Below the pieces are notes generated by a model, which saw only the letters and a program-made list of their open reading frames with translations, made no database searches and was not told the origin of the DNA. Shown here one piece after another: positions 18,961 to 28,156 of a stretch of 64,000 nucleotides of DNA (position 1 is its first letter; every line of letters begins with the position of its first letter). This DNA comes from Chloroflexota bacterium. Lineage in GTDB: Bacteria; Chloroflexota; Anaerolineae; Promineifilales; Promineifilaceae. The position numbers and the translations under genes were made by a program. The stretch lies in NCBI GenBank assembly GCA_022616275.1, contig JAKEFB010000036.1:1-64000 (forward strand). The letters are read 5' to 3'.

Positions 18961-19860
18961 ATGCATCGCCTGCGCCAGAGCCGGCTTATTCGAGTCCTGC
19001 TAGTCGTCGTTGCTATACTGATGTTCCTTTATGGTGCGTTGGCACTGCTGGCCCGGCCGGCCCCCGACCACATCTTCTTCACCCAGGGGCCGGCCCGGCC
19101 GCTGGTCATTGCCCACCAGGGCGGCGACGGTCTCTGGCCGGGGGACACCCTCTACGCCTTCGAGCGGGCGGCCGGGATGGGGGTGGACGTACTGGAAATG
19201 GATGTCCACAGCACGGCCGACGGCGCCCTGGTGCTCATGCACGACGACACCGTAGACCGGACGACCGACGGCGCCGGCAAAATCAACAGCCTGACCCTGG
19301 ACGAGCTAAAAAGCCTCGACGCCGGCTACGACTGGTCGCCGGACGGCGGCCAGAGCTTTCCCTACCGTGGCCAGGGCATTACCGCCCCCACCTTAGAAGA
19401 AATCTTTACCACCTTCCCCAGCCAGTGGATGGTGATTGAAATCAAGCAGGTCGAGCCGCCCATTGTCGAGCCTCTTTGCCAGATGATTCGCCAGTACGGT
19501 CTGGCGGACAGGGCATTGGTGGCCTCATTCCACAAACAGACAATGGCAGCGTTCCGCACCGCCTGTCCGGAGGTAGCCACCTCGGCCGCCGAAGACGAAA
19601 TACGCCCCTTCTTCATTCTCAACACCCTCTTCCTGGGCGCCCTCCATAGCCCGCCGGCCCACGCTTTCCAGGTACCGGAGTACAGCGGTAGCCTGCACGT
19701 GCTAACCCCCCGTTTTGTGCGCGGCGCCCACGGCCGCAACCTCGAAGTCCACGCCTGGACTATCAACGAAACAGCCGATATGCAGCGCATGCTTGATCTG
19801 GGGATAGATGGTATCATCACAGACTATCCAGACCGGCTGTTGGAATTGTTGGACCGCTGA
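18961..19860 (+). CDS. Membrane-anchored glycerophosphodiester phosphodiesterase-like protein
   Basis: This is a 299-residue protein with one N-terminal membrane helix (about residues 8-30) and a GDPD-type TIM barrel. 'VLEMDVHSTADGALVLMHDD' and 'TVDRTTDG' are conserved. The first active-site motif, normally HRG....PENT, reads HQGG...PGDT here, so the Arg and the metal-ligand Glu are replaced. The C-terminal 'HAWTINETADMQRMLDLGID' and 'GIITDYPDRLLELL' are typical. It would hydrolyse glycerophosphodiesters outside the membrane if active. GTG codons at 18949 and 18952 are alternative starts; the latter overlaps the previous stop. Confidence 0.82.
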   Translation: MHRLRQSRLIRVLLVVVAILMFLYGALALLARPAPDHIFFTQGPARPLVIAHQGGDGLWPGDTLYAFERAAGMGVDVLEMDVHSTADGALVLMHDDTVDRTTDGAGKINSLTLDELKSLDAGYDWSPDGGQSFPYRGQGITAPTLEEIFTTFPSQWMVIEIKQVEPPIVEPLCQMIRQYGLADRALVASFHKQTMAAFRTACPEVATSAAEDEIRPFFILNTLFLGALHSPPAHAFQVPEYSGSLHVLTPRFVRGAHGRNLEVHAWTINETADMQRMLDLGIDGIITDYPDRLLELLDR

Positions 19861-20001
19861 GGAATTGCCGGTACGAGAGTTCAGAGTTCCGAGCCAGAGC
19901 TAGAGGTTTGATCACTTTTTCCTCTCCTCACTCTTGCTCTCGCGCTCGCTCTAGCTCCTCTGGTTCCAAGCCCTACCAAGTTATTGTATGAGGTAAATTC
20001 C

Positions 20002-22698
20002 ATGAAGCGCGCTGCTTTCCTTCTCCTTTTAACCCTGTTCATCTTAAGCCTGGCCCTGGGGCTGGCCTTTCAAGACGCCCCGGCCGGCCAGGACCCCGTT
20101 TTTGAATATGACTTCGTCGTCGTCCGCGCCTACTTTGACGATCCGGCCCTGGTGCTGCAACTGGCTTCCTGGAAGGAACCCTGGGAAGTCCATTATGACA
20201 AAGGCTACCTGGTAACCGACGTCACTGCCGCCCAGTATGAACAGATGCGGCAAATGGGTTTCCGGCTGGAAATTGACGAGGAGTTAACCGCCCAACTAAA
20301 CGAGCCGCGCCAACCGTTACCTGGCCAGGGGGGTGGTATCCCCGGCTTTCCCTGCTATCGCACCGTCGAAGAGACCTTCGCTACGGCGACCGATATTGTC
20401 GCCAACTACCCCCAACTGGCTACCTGGACTGACGTAGGCGATAGCTGGGAAAAGGTTTCGCCAGGCGGCCTTCCTGGTTACGACATGCTGGTCCTGCGCC
20501 TGACCAATAACACCACTCCCGGCCCCAAGCCGAAATTGTTCGTGATGAGCGCCATCCACGCCCGCGAATACACCACCGCCGAGTTGAACACCCGCTTTGC
20601 CGAGTACCTGGTCCAAAATTACGGCAGCGACCCGGACGTAACCTGGCTGCTCGACTACCACGAAGTTCACCTGCTGCTGCACGCCAACCCTGACGGCCGC
20701 AAGAAAGCCGAGACCGGTCTGTTGTGGCGCAAAAACACAGACAACAATTACTGCGCCAACACTGATTCTCGGGGCGTAGACCTGAACCGCAACTTCGAAT
20801 TTCAGTGGGGTTGCTGTGGTGGCTCCAGCAGCAACCAATGCTCCGACACTTACCGTGGCCCCAGCCCGGCTTCCGAGCCAGAAACCCAGGCGGTCCAAAA
20901 TTACGTCCAGTCCATCTTCCCCGACCAGCGGGCTGATCCCATCGGCGCGGCCGCGCCAGTAACGGCCACCGGCGTCTTTATAGACATTCACAGCTACAGT
21001 GAGCTGGTCCTGTGGCCCTGGGGCTTCACGGCGACACTTACTGGCAATGGCACCGCCTTGCAAACGCTGGGCCGTAAATTCGCTTACTTTAACAATTACT
21101 TCCCGGAACAGGCCATTGGCCTTTACATCACCGACGGCACTACCGACGATTTTGCTTATGGCGACCTGGGTGTGGCTGCCTACACTTATGAGCTGGGCAA
21201 CAGCTTCTTCGAGAGCTGTGGTGCTTTCGAAAATACGATTTTGCCCGACAATATGCCTTCCCTGCTCTATGCCGCCAAAGCGGTCCGCACGCCCTATCTG
21301 ACCCCGGCCGGGCCGGATGCCTTGAGCGTGCTGTTGAGCGACAACGCCGTCGCCCCCGGCGACGCAGTGACCGTTACGGCCACCCTCAACGACACCCGCT
21401 TTAACAACGATAACGGCGCGGAGCCGGTGCAAAACATTGCCGCCGCCGAGTATTACCTGGATACGCCGCCGTGGGTGACGACCACCGTGCCTATTTCTGT
21501 ACCGATGGTCCCGGCCGATGGTACGTTTAACACATCGGTGGAAGGGGCTGTAGGCGTCATTGACACCACCGGCCTACCCAACGGCCGGCACATGGTCTTT
21601 GTGCGTGGCCAGGACGTGGCTGGCAACTGGGGAGCAATCAGTGCCGCCTTCCTTTTCGTCATTGACCCGGCCGTCGCGCCAACTATCCAGGGCACGGTCA
21701 CTGCCGCCGATACGGGCCTGCCCCTGGAGGCCACCGTCATGGCCGGCAGCCTCTTCTCGACCGAGACCAGCCCGGCGACCGGCGAGTACGAGATGCAGGT
21801 CATCAGCGGCACGTACGACCTGACCGCCGCGCCGGCCTCGCCTGACTATGCCCCAGCCACCGTTAATGACGTCGTCGCCCATGATTTCCAAACGGTGACG
21901 CAAGATTTTCTCCTTTACCCTTACTGTGAAGTTTTCAGCGACGACGTTGAATCGGGGGCTAACGGCTGGACGGCCCAGGCGCCGTGGGCTATCACCACTG
22001 AAAACGCCCATAGCCCCACCCACTCCTGGACGGATAGTCCCGGTGGCCCTTATAGCAACAACCGCAACGTCTCCCTGACCTCGCCGGTGCTGGATATGAC
22101 CGGCCAGCAAGGGCTGCTCCTGAAGTTCTGGCAAATCTGTGACACCGAAGCCGGCTACGACTACTGCCACGTGGAACTGTCTGACGATGGTGGGACTAAC
22201 TGGACGACCATCGCCTCTTACGACGGCAACAGTAGCCAATGGGAAGAAATCAGCCTGCCCGCGCCTATACTGGATAACCAGCCCGATGCCCGAATCCGTT
22301 TCCGCTTTACCTCGGATAGTTTCATTACTGAGGATGGCTGGCACGTGGACGACATTCGCCTGGTAGGCGCCGGCCCGGCCTGCATTGGCCAGCTCCCACC
22401 AACGGCCGCTTTCACCTCCTCCAGCCCGGACCTGCTGGGCACGACGACGGTTTTTACCAACACCTCGACCGGCACCAGCCTGAATTTCGTCTGGGACTTT
22501 GGCGACGGCAGCCTGACCAGCACGCAAGCCAACCCTAGCCATCTTTACCTGGCCGCCGGCACCTACACTGTCACCCTGACCGTCACCAACACCCTGGGCA
22601 CGGATGTGGCTGTTGGCCTGGTCGAAATCACTGAGTCCGGCGCAGTCTGGCTGTACCTGCCCATCGTTAAGGCGCCGCCGGTGGCTAACAAGCCGTAA
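20002..22698 (+). CDS. Secreted M14 zinc carboxypeptidase with PKD domain
   Basis: This is an 898-residue exported protein. The ATG at 20002 starts a signal peptide (KRAAFLLLLTLFILSLALG). The M14 peptidase domain spans about residues 115-440. Its zinc ligands are H186 and E189 in 'IHAREYTT' and H330 in 'DIHSYSELVLWPWG'. Substrate motifs are 'NPDGR' and 'DLNRNF', and the catalytic Glu is about E397 in 'YTYELGNSFFE'. Then come a carboxypeptidase-regulatory-like repeat, a MAM-like module ('DDVESGANGWTAQAPWAITT'), a PKD domain ('FVWDFGDGSLTSTQANPSHL') and a C-terminal 'LYLPIVKAPP' tail. It should trim C-terminal residues from extracellular peptides. Confidence 0.9.
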   Translation: MKRAAFLLLLTLFILSLALGLAFQDAPAGQDPVFEYDFVVVRAYFDDPALVLQLASWKEPWEVHYDKGYLVTDVTAAQYEQMRQMGFRLEIDEELTAQLNEPRQPLPGQGGGIPGFPCYRTVEETFATATDIVANYPQLATWTDVGDSWEKVSPGGLPGYDMLVLRLTNNTTPGPKPKLFVMSAIHAREYTTAELNTRFAEYLVQNYGSDPDVTWLLDYHEVHLLLHANPDGRKKAETGLLWRKNTDNNYCANTDSRGVDLNRNFEFQWGCCGGSSSNQCSDTYRGPSPASEPETQAVQNYVQSIFPDQRADPIGAAAPVTATGVFIDIHSYSELVLWPWGFTATLTGNGTALQTLGRKFAYFNNYFPEQAIGLYITDGTTDDFAYGDLGVAAYTYELGNSFFESCGAFENTILPDNMPSLLYAAKAVRTPYLTPAGPDALSVLLSDNAVAPGDAVTVTATLNDTRFNNDNGAEPVQNIAAAEYYLDTPPWVTTTVPISVPMVPADGTFNTSVEGAVGVIDTTGLPNGRHMVFVRGQDVAGNWGAISAAFLFVIDPAVAPTIQGTVTAADTGLPLEATVMAGSLFSTETSPATGEYEMQVISGTYDLTAAPASPDYAPATVNDVVAHDFQTVTQDFLLYPYCEVFSDDVESGANGWTAQAPWAITTENAHSPTHSWTDSPGGPYSNNRNVSLTSPVLDMTGQQGLLLKFWQICDTEAGYDYCHVELSDDGGTNWTTIASYDGNSSQWEEISLPAPILDNQPDARIRFRFTSDSFITEDGWHVDDIRLVGAGPACIGQLPPTAAFTSSSPDLLGTTTVFTNTSTGTSLNFVWDFGDGSLTSTQANPSHLYLAAGTYTVTLTVTNTLGTDVAVGLVEITESGAVWLYLPIVKAPPVANKP

Positions 22699-22714
22699 TT
22701 GGTTGTTAGTTAAA

Positions 22715-22770
22715 AGTTGGTAGTAGGTAGTTCAACCGTCAACCATCAACTATCAACCATCAACTACTAA
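22715..22770. repeat. Short-word inverted repeat between genes
   Basis: Words of the type GTTGGTAGT/AACTATCAACC form an imperfect inverted repeat. The right arm consists of tandem CAACYATCAA units. It is probably a hairpin between co-directional genes and belongs to the short-word hairpins seen at many gene borders in this window. Confidence 0.5.
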
Positions 22771-22775
22771 CCTGA

Positions 22776-23183
22776 ATGGCTCACCAACTGGCCAGGGCCG
22801 GCGAGGCGGTCCTGCTGGCCCTGGCCCGTTCACCCGCCGGCCGCATGTTCGCCGGCCGTCTCTTGGCCCACATGAGCTTTGCCATCCCCGTTCGCCGGCT
22901 GCGTGAAACCGAGACCTTGCTGGCTTTCCCCCATCCCCGGCCGGGCTATCCGGTCCACATCCTGCTCGTGCCCAAGAAGGCGTTGGGCAGCCTGGCCGAC
23001 CTGACTCCGGCCGATACGCCCTTCCTGGCCGACCTCTTCGCCACCGTCCAGAGCCTGGTCGCCGAGCTGGGACTGGAAGAAAACGGCTACCGCCTCATCG
23101 CCAACGGCGGCCGCTACCAGGATGTGCCCCACCTGCACTTCCACCTGGTTTCTGGCCTACCACAAGCAGAGGCGTCGCCGTGA
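22776..23183 (+). CDS. HIT-family protein
   Basis: This is a 135-residue protein. The catalytic HIT motif H119-L-H-F-H123 lies in 'VPHLHFHLVSG', preceded by 'ENGYRLIANGGRYQ', so it belongs to the histidine-triad nucleotide hydrolases/transferases, close to the HinT group. The N-terminal 45 residues are longer than in a minimal HinT ('AGEAVLLALARSPAGRMFAG', then 'SFAIPVRRLRE'). A likely activity is hydrolysis of AMP-linked substrates in the cytoplasm. Its neighbours give no clue to a specific substrate. Confidence 0.88.
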   Translation: MAHQLARAGEAVLLALARSPAGRMFAGRLLAHMSFAIPVRRLRETETLLAFPHPRPGYPVHILLVPKKALGSLADLTPADTPFLADLFATVQSLVAELGLEENGYRLIANGGRYQDVPHLHFHLVSGLPQAEASP

Positions 23184-23195
23184 AAAGAATTTTGA

Positions 23196-23278
23196 CGCAA
23201 AGGCGCAAAGACGCGAAGAATTAAATAAAATCTTTGCGCGAACTTTGGCCTTGCCAAAGTCTGCGTCTTTGCGTCATA
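23196..23278. repeat. Composite hairpin with nested TTTGGCCTTGCCAAA core
   Basis: A first inverted repeat is made of TGACGCAAAG (left) and CTTTGCGTCA (right). A second, perfect hairpin at 23242-23260 (ACTTTGGC, loop CTT, GCCAAAGT) is inserted inside it. Related cores are found at 35915, 50438 and 59915. Confidence 0.65.
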
Positions 23279-23290
23279 TTATTTGATGGA

Positions 23291-24172
23291 ATGACCGAAG
23301 CCCAGGCTCACACCGACGTATTTACCCAACACCGGCCGCTGCTCTTTGCCATTGCCTATGAGATGTTGGGCAGCGTGATGGAGGCCGAGGACATTGTCCA
23401 GGAGAGCTACCTGCGCTGGCAGGGCACGGCCGGCGAGGCCATCCGCTCACCCAGGTCGTACCTGGCTACCATCGCCACCCGGCTGAGTATAGACCGGCTG
23501 CGCTCGGCCCAGATGCAGCGCGAGGAGTACGTTGGGCCGTGGCTGCCGGAGCCGTTTGTCACTGGCGCCTTCCCGGGCGCGGCCGAGTGGGCGACCACAA
23601 CCGAAGCGCTGTCTGTGGCTTTTATGGTCCTGGTGGAACAACTCTCGCCGGTAGAGCGGGCCGTTTTTCTGCTACGCGAGGTCTTTGACTACGAGTACGA
23701 GGAAATCGCCGCCATTGTCGAGAAAAGCGAGGCCAACTGCCGCCAGATGTTCAGCCGCGCCCGGCAACGGCTGGGGGCTGGCCGGCCCCGCACCCAAGCC
23801 CGGCCGGAAGAGCAGGAACGGCTGATGCAGCAATTCCTGGACACCTGCGCCACCGGTGACCTGCCCGGCCTGCTCCACGTCCTGGCTGAGGACATCACCG
23901 TCTATTCCGACGGTGGCGGCCGGGTGGCCGCCGCCCGCCGGCCGATCCACGGGGCAGACAAAGTGGCCCGCTTCCTCTTTGGCCTGATGCGCCTGGCCCC
24001 GCCGACCACCGACTACCACCCGGCCTGGGTCAACGGCCGGCCGGGCATGGTCGTCTACGTAGACGGCCGGCCCTTCAACACCCTATCCGTAGAAGTCAGT
24101 GACGGCCGGATTCAAGCCATCTACATCGTCGTCAACCCCGACAAGCTCCGCCACTTGCCTCCCCCGGCCTGA
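23291..24172 (+). CDS. SigJ-like ECF sigma factor with SnoaL-like C-terminus
   Basis: This 293-residue protein starts at ATG 23291, giving 'MTEAQAHTDVFTQHRPLLFA'. Sigma region 2 is visible ('AYEMLGSVMEAEDIVQESYL', then 'YLATIATRLSIDRLR') and so is region 4 ('LSPVERAVFLLREVFDYEYE', 'ANCRQMFSRARQRL'). The C-terminal third is a SnoaL/NTF2-like domain ('DITVYSDGGGRVAAARRPIH'), the signature of the SigJ (ECF41-like) group, in which this domain regulates the sigma factor. No partner carboxymuconolactone-type enzyme gene lies next to it, which is less usual for the group. Confidence 0.88.
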   Translation: MTEAQAHTDVFTQHRPLLFAIAYEMLGSVMEAEDIVQESYLRWQGTAGEAIRSPRSYLATIATRLSIDRLRSAQMQREEYVGPWLPEPFVTGAFPGAAEWATTTEALSVAFMVLVEQLSPVERAVFLLREVFDYEYEEIAAIVEKSEANCRQMFSRARQRLGAGRPRTQARPEEQERLMQQFLDTCATGDLPGLLHVLAEDITVYSDGGGRVAAARRPIHGADKVARFLFGLMRLAPPTTDYHPAWVNGRPGMVVYVDGRPFNTLSVEVSDGRIQAIYIVVNPDKLRHLPPPA

Positions 24173-24260
24173 AGATCCTTGGTGTAAAGTGGGGTCTGGG
24201 TTGCCTTTTTGAAGATCATCCACCACAATCCACCCGATAATCTCAAGAACGGAGATAGCA

Positions 24261-25130
24261 ATAGGCGAGAAAGATATCAGCGGCAAGTTCCTGATTGACC
24301 GTGACCCGGAAGGCTGGGTGCGCTGGTTGTTGGACGACCCAACGCTCGTCGTCACCAACGTGCTCTCCACCGAATTCCAGTTCGTCGCCCGGCGCGGCGA
24401 TTCGCTGCTCCAGGTGCAACGGCCGGACGGCCAGACCTTTGGCGCCCTGGCCGAACTCCAGCTCCTCTACGACGCCAAGATGCCAGCCAGGGTCCAAAAC
24501 TATACTGCCATGGCCCGGCAGAAGTTTGAGATGCCCATCGTGCCTATTGTCGTCTACTTGACCGAGCCAGGACCGGATACGGAAGTCGTCACCGCCTATC
24601 ACAGCGAGTTCATGGGCCTGGTAACCCACCAAGACTTCAAGGTCATCAAAATGTGGGAGTTGGATGCCCACGAGGCCCTGGCGCAGAACTTGCCGGCCAG
24701 CCTGATTCCTTACGTCCCGTTGATGGCCGGGGCCGATGAGGCGGTTCTCCGCGAGTGTGTCCGCCGTATCCGGACCGAACCGGATCATGAAGAGTTGGAG
24801 ACTATCCTGGCCTTGTTTGCTATGATAAAATTGGATCCAGCAGTAGTCGAACGCATTGTGAGGTGGCACGTGACTCTACTAGAAAAATCGCCAATCTACC
24901 AAGAAATCCTGGAAAAGGGTGTCGAACAAGGGCTTGAACGAGGACTCGAATGGAGTATCGTGCGGGTGCTGCAGCGCCGCTTTGGCGAGGTTCCGGCCAG
25001 CGTTCGCCAAAGCCTTGAACAGACTCCCCTCGAAAAGCTGGAAGCTTTGTTAGACGAAGCCCTTGTCGCCGCTGATTTGGACGCCTTTCAGGAACGACTG
25101 GCAGCTATGAAACAAGACAGGCAGGATTAG
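24261..25130 (+). CDS. Rpn-family (PD-(D/E)XK) nuclease-like protein with non-standard start
   Basis: The protein resembles the Rpn/DUF4351-type nuclease family common in Chloroflexi and cyanobacteria ('NVLSTEFQFVARRGDSLLQV' carrying a D/E...Q.. core, 'MPIVPIVVYLTEPGPDTEVV', and a C-terminal 'SIVRVLQRRFGEVPASVRQS' segment). The conserved N-terminus 'DISGKFLIDRDPEGWVRWLL' starts upstream of the first usable codon, GTG at 24318. In frame, GGAG at 24251 is followed six bases later by ATA at 24261, with a stop at 24210. The gene therefore either uses ATA, has lost its ATG, or starts late at 24318. It may be a decaying mobile-type nuclease gene. Confidence 0.6.
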   Translation: MGEKDISGKFLIDRDPEGWVRWLLDDPTLVVTNVLSTEFQFVARRGDSLLQVQRPDGQTFGALAELQLLYDAKMPARVQNYTAMARQKFEMPIVPIVVYLTEPGPDTEVVTAYHSEFMGLVTHQDFKVIKMWELDAHEALAQNLPASLIPYVPLMAGADEAVLRECVRRIRTEPDHEELETILALFAMIKLDPAVVERIVRWHVTLLEKSPIYQEILEKGVEQGLERGLEWSIVRVLQRRFGEVPASVRQSLEQTPLEKLEALLDEALVAADLDAFQERLAAMKQDRQD

Positions 25131-25148
25131 ACCCAACGGTTATTCAAA

Positions 25149-26942
25149 ATGAAAAAACGAGAACCCTGGTATCGCGTATCCCAGACGCTGGTGGACGTGG
25201 CCATGGGCCGGCGCCCGGCCGACCTGGTCATTCGCAACGGCCGCTGGGTCAACGTCCATAGCGGGGAAATCATCCCCAATACCGATGTGGCCGTGGCCCG
25301 CGGCCGCATCGCCTACGTGGGGCCGAACGCCGAACACACCATCGGCCAGGAGACCCACGTGATTGACGCCGACGGCCGCTACCTGGTCCCCGGTCTGTGC
25401 GACGGCCATATGCACGTCGAAAGCGGCATGGTCACTGTGACTGAGTTCGCCCGGGCCGTCATTCCCCATGGCACGACCAGCATGTTCATTGACCCGCACG
25501 AGATTGCCAACGTGCTCGGCCTGGAAGGAGTGCGGCTGATGCACGACGAAGCCTCGACGCTGCCCATCAACGTCTACGTCCAGGTTCCCAGTTGCGTGCC
25601 CAGCGCCCCCGGCCTGGAGACCCCCGGCGCCTCCCTCGGTCCGGCCGAAGTGGCCGAAGCCATGACCTGGCCAGGCATCATCGGCCTGGGTGAGGTCATG
25701 AACTTCCCCGGCGTCTACATGAATGACGTCAAGATGAACGCCGAAATCGTGGAGACGATCAAGGCCGGCAAGACAGTCGGCGGCCATTACGCCTCGCCCA
25801 ACCTGGGGCTGCCCTTTCACGGCTACGTGGCCGGCGGCCCGGCCGACGACCACGAGGGCACGCGGCTGGAAGACGGCATTGCCCGCGTCCGCCAGGGAAT
25901 GAGAGCCATGCTCCGCCTGGGCTCGGCCTGGTACGACGTGGCCAGCCAGGTCAAGGCCATTACCGAGCTGGGGGTAGATAGCCGCAACTTCATCCTCTGC
26001 ACCGACGATTGCCATTCGGGTACCCTCGTCCATGATGGCCACATGAACCGGGTGGTGCGCCACGCGATTGCCCAGGGGCTGCGACCGGTGACGGCCATTC
26101 AGATGGCCACCCTGAACACCGCTCAACACTTCGGCCTGGAGAAAGAGATTGGCAGCATCACGCCCGGCCGCTACGCCGACATCCTCATCAGTCGCGATTT
26201 GACCAGCCTGCCCATTGAGGTGGTTATTGCCGCCGGAGAAGTGGTGGCGGAAGACGGCCGGCTGCTGGTAGACCTGCCTCCCTTTGTCTATCCCCGGCTG
26301 GCCAAAGACACCGTCCGGCTGGGCAAGGAACTTACCCACTTTGACTTTGACGTGCCCGCGCCCAGCCCCGAACCGTGTAAGGTCCAGGTAGTCGGCGTGG
26401 TCGAAAACCAGGCTCCCACCCGCGCCCTGATGCGGGTCCTACCGGTGCAGGACGGCGTCGTCCAACTGGATACCCGCCAGGATGTAGCCCACCTGGCCCT
26501 GGTCGAGCGCCACCGGGGCACCGGTGGCGTGGTCAACGGTTTTGTGAGCGGCTTTGGCTTCAGTGTGCCCTGCGCCGTGGCCAGCACCGTGGCCCACGAT
26601 AGCCACCACATGATCGTCGCCGGCACCAGCAAGCACAACATGGCCCTGGCCGCCAACCGGCTGGGCCAGGTTGGCGGCGGGGTGGTCGTCTACAAGGACG
26701 GCCAGGAAATCGCCCTGGTCGAGCTGCCCATTGCCGGCCTGATGTCTGACGAGCGAGCTGAGATTGTAGCCGCCAAGGCCGAGCGCATGGTCCAGGCCTT
26801 TATAGAGTGCGGTTGCCAGCTCAACAACGCCTACATGCAGTTGAGCCTGTTGGCCCTGGTCGTCATTCCCGAGCTGCGTATTTCGGATATGGGCATCGTG
26901 GACGTCAACGAATTCGCCATCGTGCCCTTATTTGTGGACTAA
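25149..26942 (+). CDS. ade: Adenine deaminase
   Basis: This 597-residue amidohydrolase is of the length usual for bacterial adenine deaminase, which converts adenine to hypoxanthine. The N-terminal 'DLVIRNGRWVNVHSGEIIPN' and 'YLVPGLCDGHMHVESGMVTV' give the metal-binding HxH. 'FIDPHEIANVLGLEGVRLM', 'GHYASPNLGL' and 'CTDDCHS' are typical of Ade. The C-terminal Ade domain is also present ('GFVSGFGFSVPCAVASTVAH', 'GCQLNNAYMQLSLLALVVIP'). The next gene begins two bases after its stop, so it heads a catabolic operon with a YgeY hydrolase and a carbamoyltransferase. Confidence 0.93.
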   Translation: MKKREPWYRVSQTLVDVAMGRRPADLVIRNGRWVNVHSGEIIPNTDVAVARGRIAYVGPNAEHTIGQETHVIDADGRYLVPGLCDGHMHVESGMVTVTEFARAVIPHGTTSMFIDPHEIANVLGLEGVRLMHDEASTLPINVYVQVPSCVPSAPGLETPGASLGPAEVAEAMTWPGIIGLGEVMNFPGVYMNDVKMNAEIVETIKAGKTVGGHYASPNLGLPFHGYVAGGPADDHEGTRLEDGIARVRQGMRAMLRLGSAWYDVASQVKAITELGVDSRNFILCTDDCHSGTLVHDGHMNRVVRHAIAQGLRPVTAIQMATLNTAQHFGLEKEIGSITPGRYADILISRDLTSLPIEVVIAAGEVVAEDGRLLVDLPPFVYPRLAKDTVRLGKELTHFDFDVPAPSPEPCKVQVVGVVENQAPTRALMRVLPVQDGVVQLDTRQDVAHLALVERHRGTGGVVNGFVSGFGFSVPCAVASTVAHDSHHMIVAGTSKHNMALAANRLGQVGGGVVVYKDGQEIALVELPIAGLMSDERAEIVAAKAERMVQAFIECGCQLNNAYMQLSLLALVVIPELRISDMGIVDVNEFAIVPLFVD

Positions 26943-26944
26943 TT

Positions 26945-28156
26945 ATGAATGCATTGATACAAGAACTAAATGCTCGTGTGGTCGCGGCCGAAGGGGACAT
27001 TCTTCGCTTTTTCCGCGAGATTGTGGCCATCCCCAGCATGGACAGCGACATCGAGGAGGTCGGCCGGCGGGTGGGCGCGGAAATGGAGCAATTAGGCTTC
27101 GGCCAGGTCCACGTGGACCGTTATGGCTCCATCGTCGGCCGGATTGGCAGCGGGCCGACTACCCTGCTCTACGACAGCCATCTGGACACGGTCGGCATTG
27201 GCGACCCGGCCCAATGGCCGTGGGACCCATTTGAGGGCAAAATCGAGGATGGGCTGTTTTACGCCCGGGGCGCGCTGGACGAGAAAGGTAGCACGCCCGG
27301 CATGGTTTACGGACTGGCCATGGCCCGTGACCTGGGCCTGCTGGACGGTTACACCGCCTACTACCTGGGCAACGTCGAGGAGTGGTGCGACGGCATCGCC
27401 TGCCAGGCCTTTGTTGAATGGGAGGGCGTCCGGCCGGATTACGTTGTCATTGGCGAGCCGACCAACATGAAGGTCTATCGCGGCCATAAGGGACGCATTG
27501 AGCTGGAAATCACCGCCAAAGGCAAGAGCGCCCACGCCGCCAGCAACCAACTGGGCGACAACGCCATCTATAAGATGCTGCCCCTCATTGCCGGCATCCG
27601 CGACCTGAATGACCGGCTCCCCAGCCACGATTTCCTCGGCCAGGGGCGCATCACCGTGACCCGCGTTTCCAGCGTCAGCCCCAGTGACAACGCCGTGCCC
27701 GACGAATGCCGCATCTTCGTGGACCGCCGGGTGACGTTTGGCGAGACCCGCGACGGCGTGGTCCAGGCCATCCGTGAGCTGGTTCCTTCGACGCAGCAAG
27801 ACGGCTTCCAGGTCCACGAGCTGGTCCACAGCCAGCCTAGCTACACCGGCGCTGTTTTCATTTACGAAAAATATTTCCCGGCCTGGGCGCTGGAGGAGAG
27901 CGATCCTTTCGTTCAGGCCGGCCAGGCGACCATTGAAACGCTATGGGGCCGCCGCGAACCGGCCGGCAAGTGGGACTTTTCCACCAACGGCAATTACTGG
28001 CGGGGCAAGGCCGGCATCCCCAGCATCGGCTTCGGCCCCGGCGACGAAATCTACGCCCACGCCGTCAACGAGCACGTCCCGCTGGCCGACGTGGTCGAAG
28101 CGACCAAGTTCTACGCGCTGCTGCCCCACTTTCTCAAAGAGGAGATTAGAGATTAG
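26945..28156 (+). CDS. ygeY: YgeY-family M20 hydrolase
   Basis: This 403-residue M20-type metallohydrolase is the same size as E. coli YgeY. Metal-binding motifs are 'LLYDSHLDTVGIGDPAQWPW', 'ARGALDEKGSTPGM', 'NVEEWCDGIACQ' and 'IGEPTNMKVYRGHKGRIELE'. The start is the ATG at 26945, two bases after the adenine deaminase stop. YgeY is named for a cluster tied to selenium-dependent purine catabolism, but its substrate is not settled; peptidase or amidohydrolase activity on a purine-derived or amino-acid product is plausible. Together with ade and the carbamoyltransferase it forms a likely nitrogen-salvage operon. Confidence 0.85.
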   Translation: MNALIQELNARVVAAEGDILRFFREIVAIPSMDSDIEEVGRRVGAEMEQLGFGQVHVDRYGSIVGRIGSGPTTLLYDSHLDTVGIGDPAQWPWDPFEGKIEDGLFYARGALDEKGSTPGMVYGLAMARDLGLLDGYTAYYLGNVEEWCDGIACQAFVEWEGVRPDYVVIGEPTNMKVYRGHKGRIELEITAKGKSAHAASNQLGDNAIYKMLPLIAGIRDLNDRLPSHDFLGQGRITVTRVSSVSPSDNAVPDECRIFVDRRVTFGETRDGVVQAIRELVPSTQQDGFQVHELVHSQPSYTGAVFIYEKYFPAWALEESDPFVQAGQATIETLWGRREPAGKWDFSTNGNYWRGKAGIPSIGFGPGDEIYAHAVNEHVPLADVVEATKFYALLPHFLKEEIRD

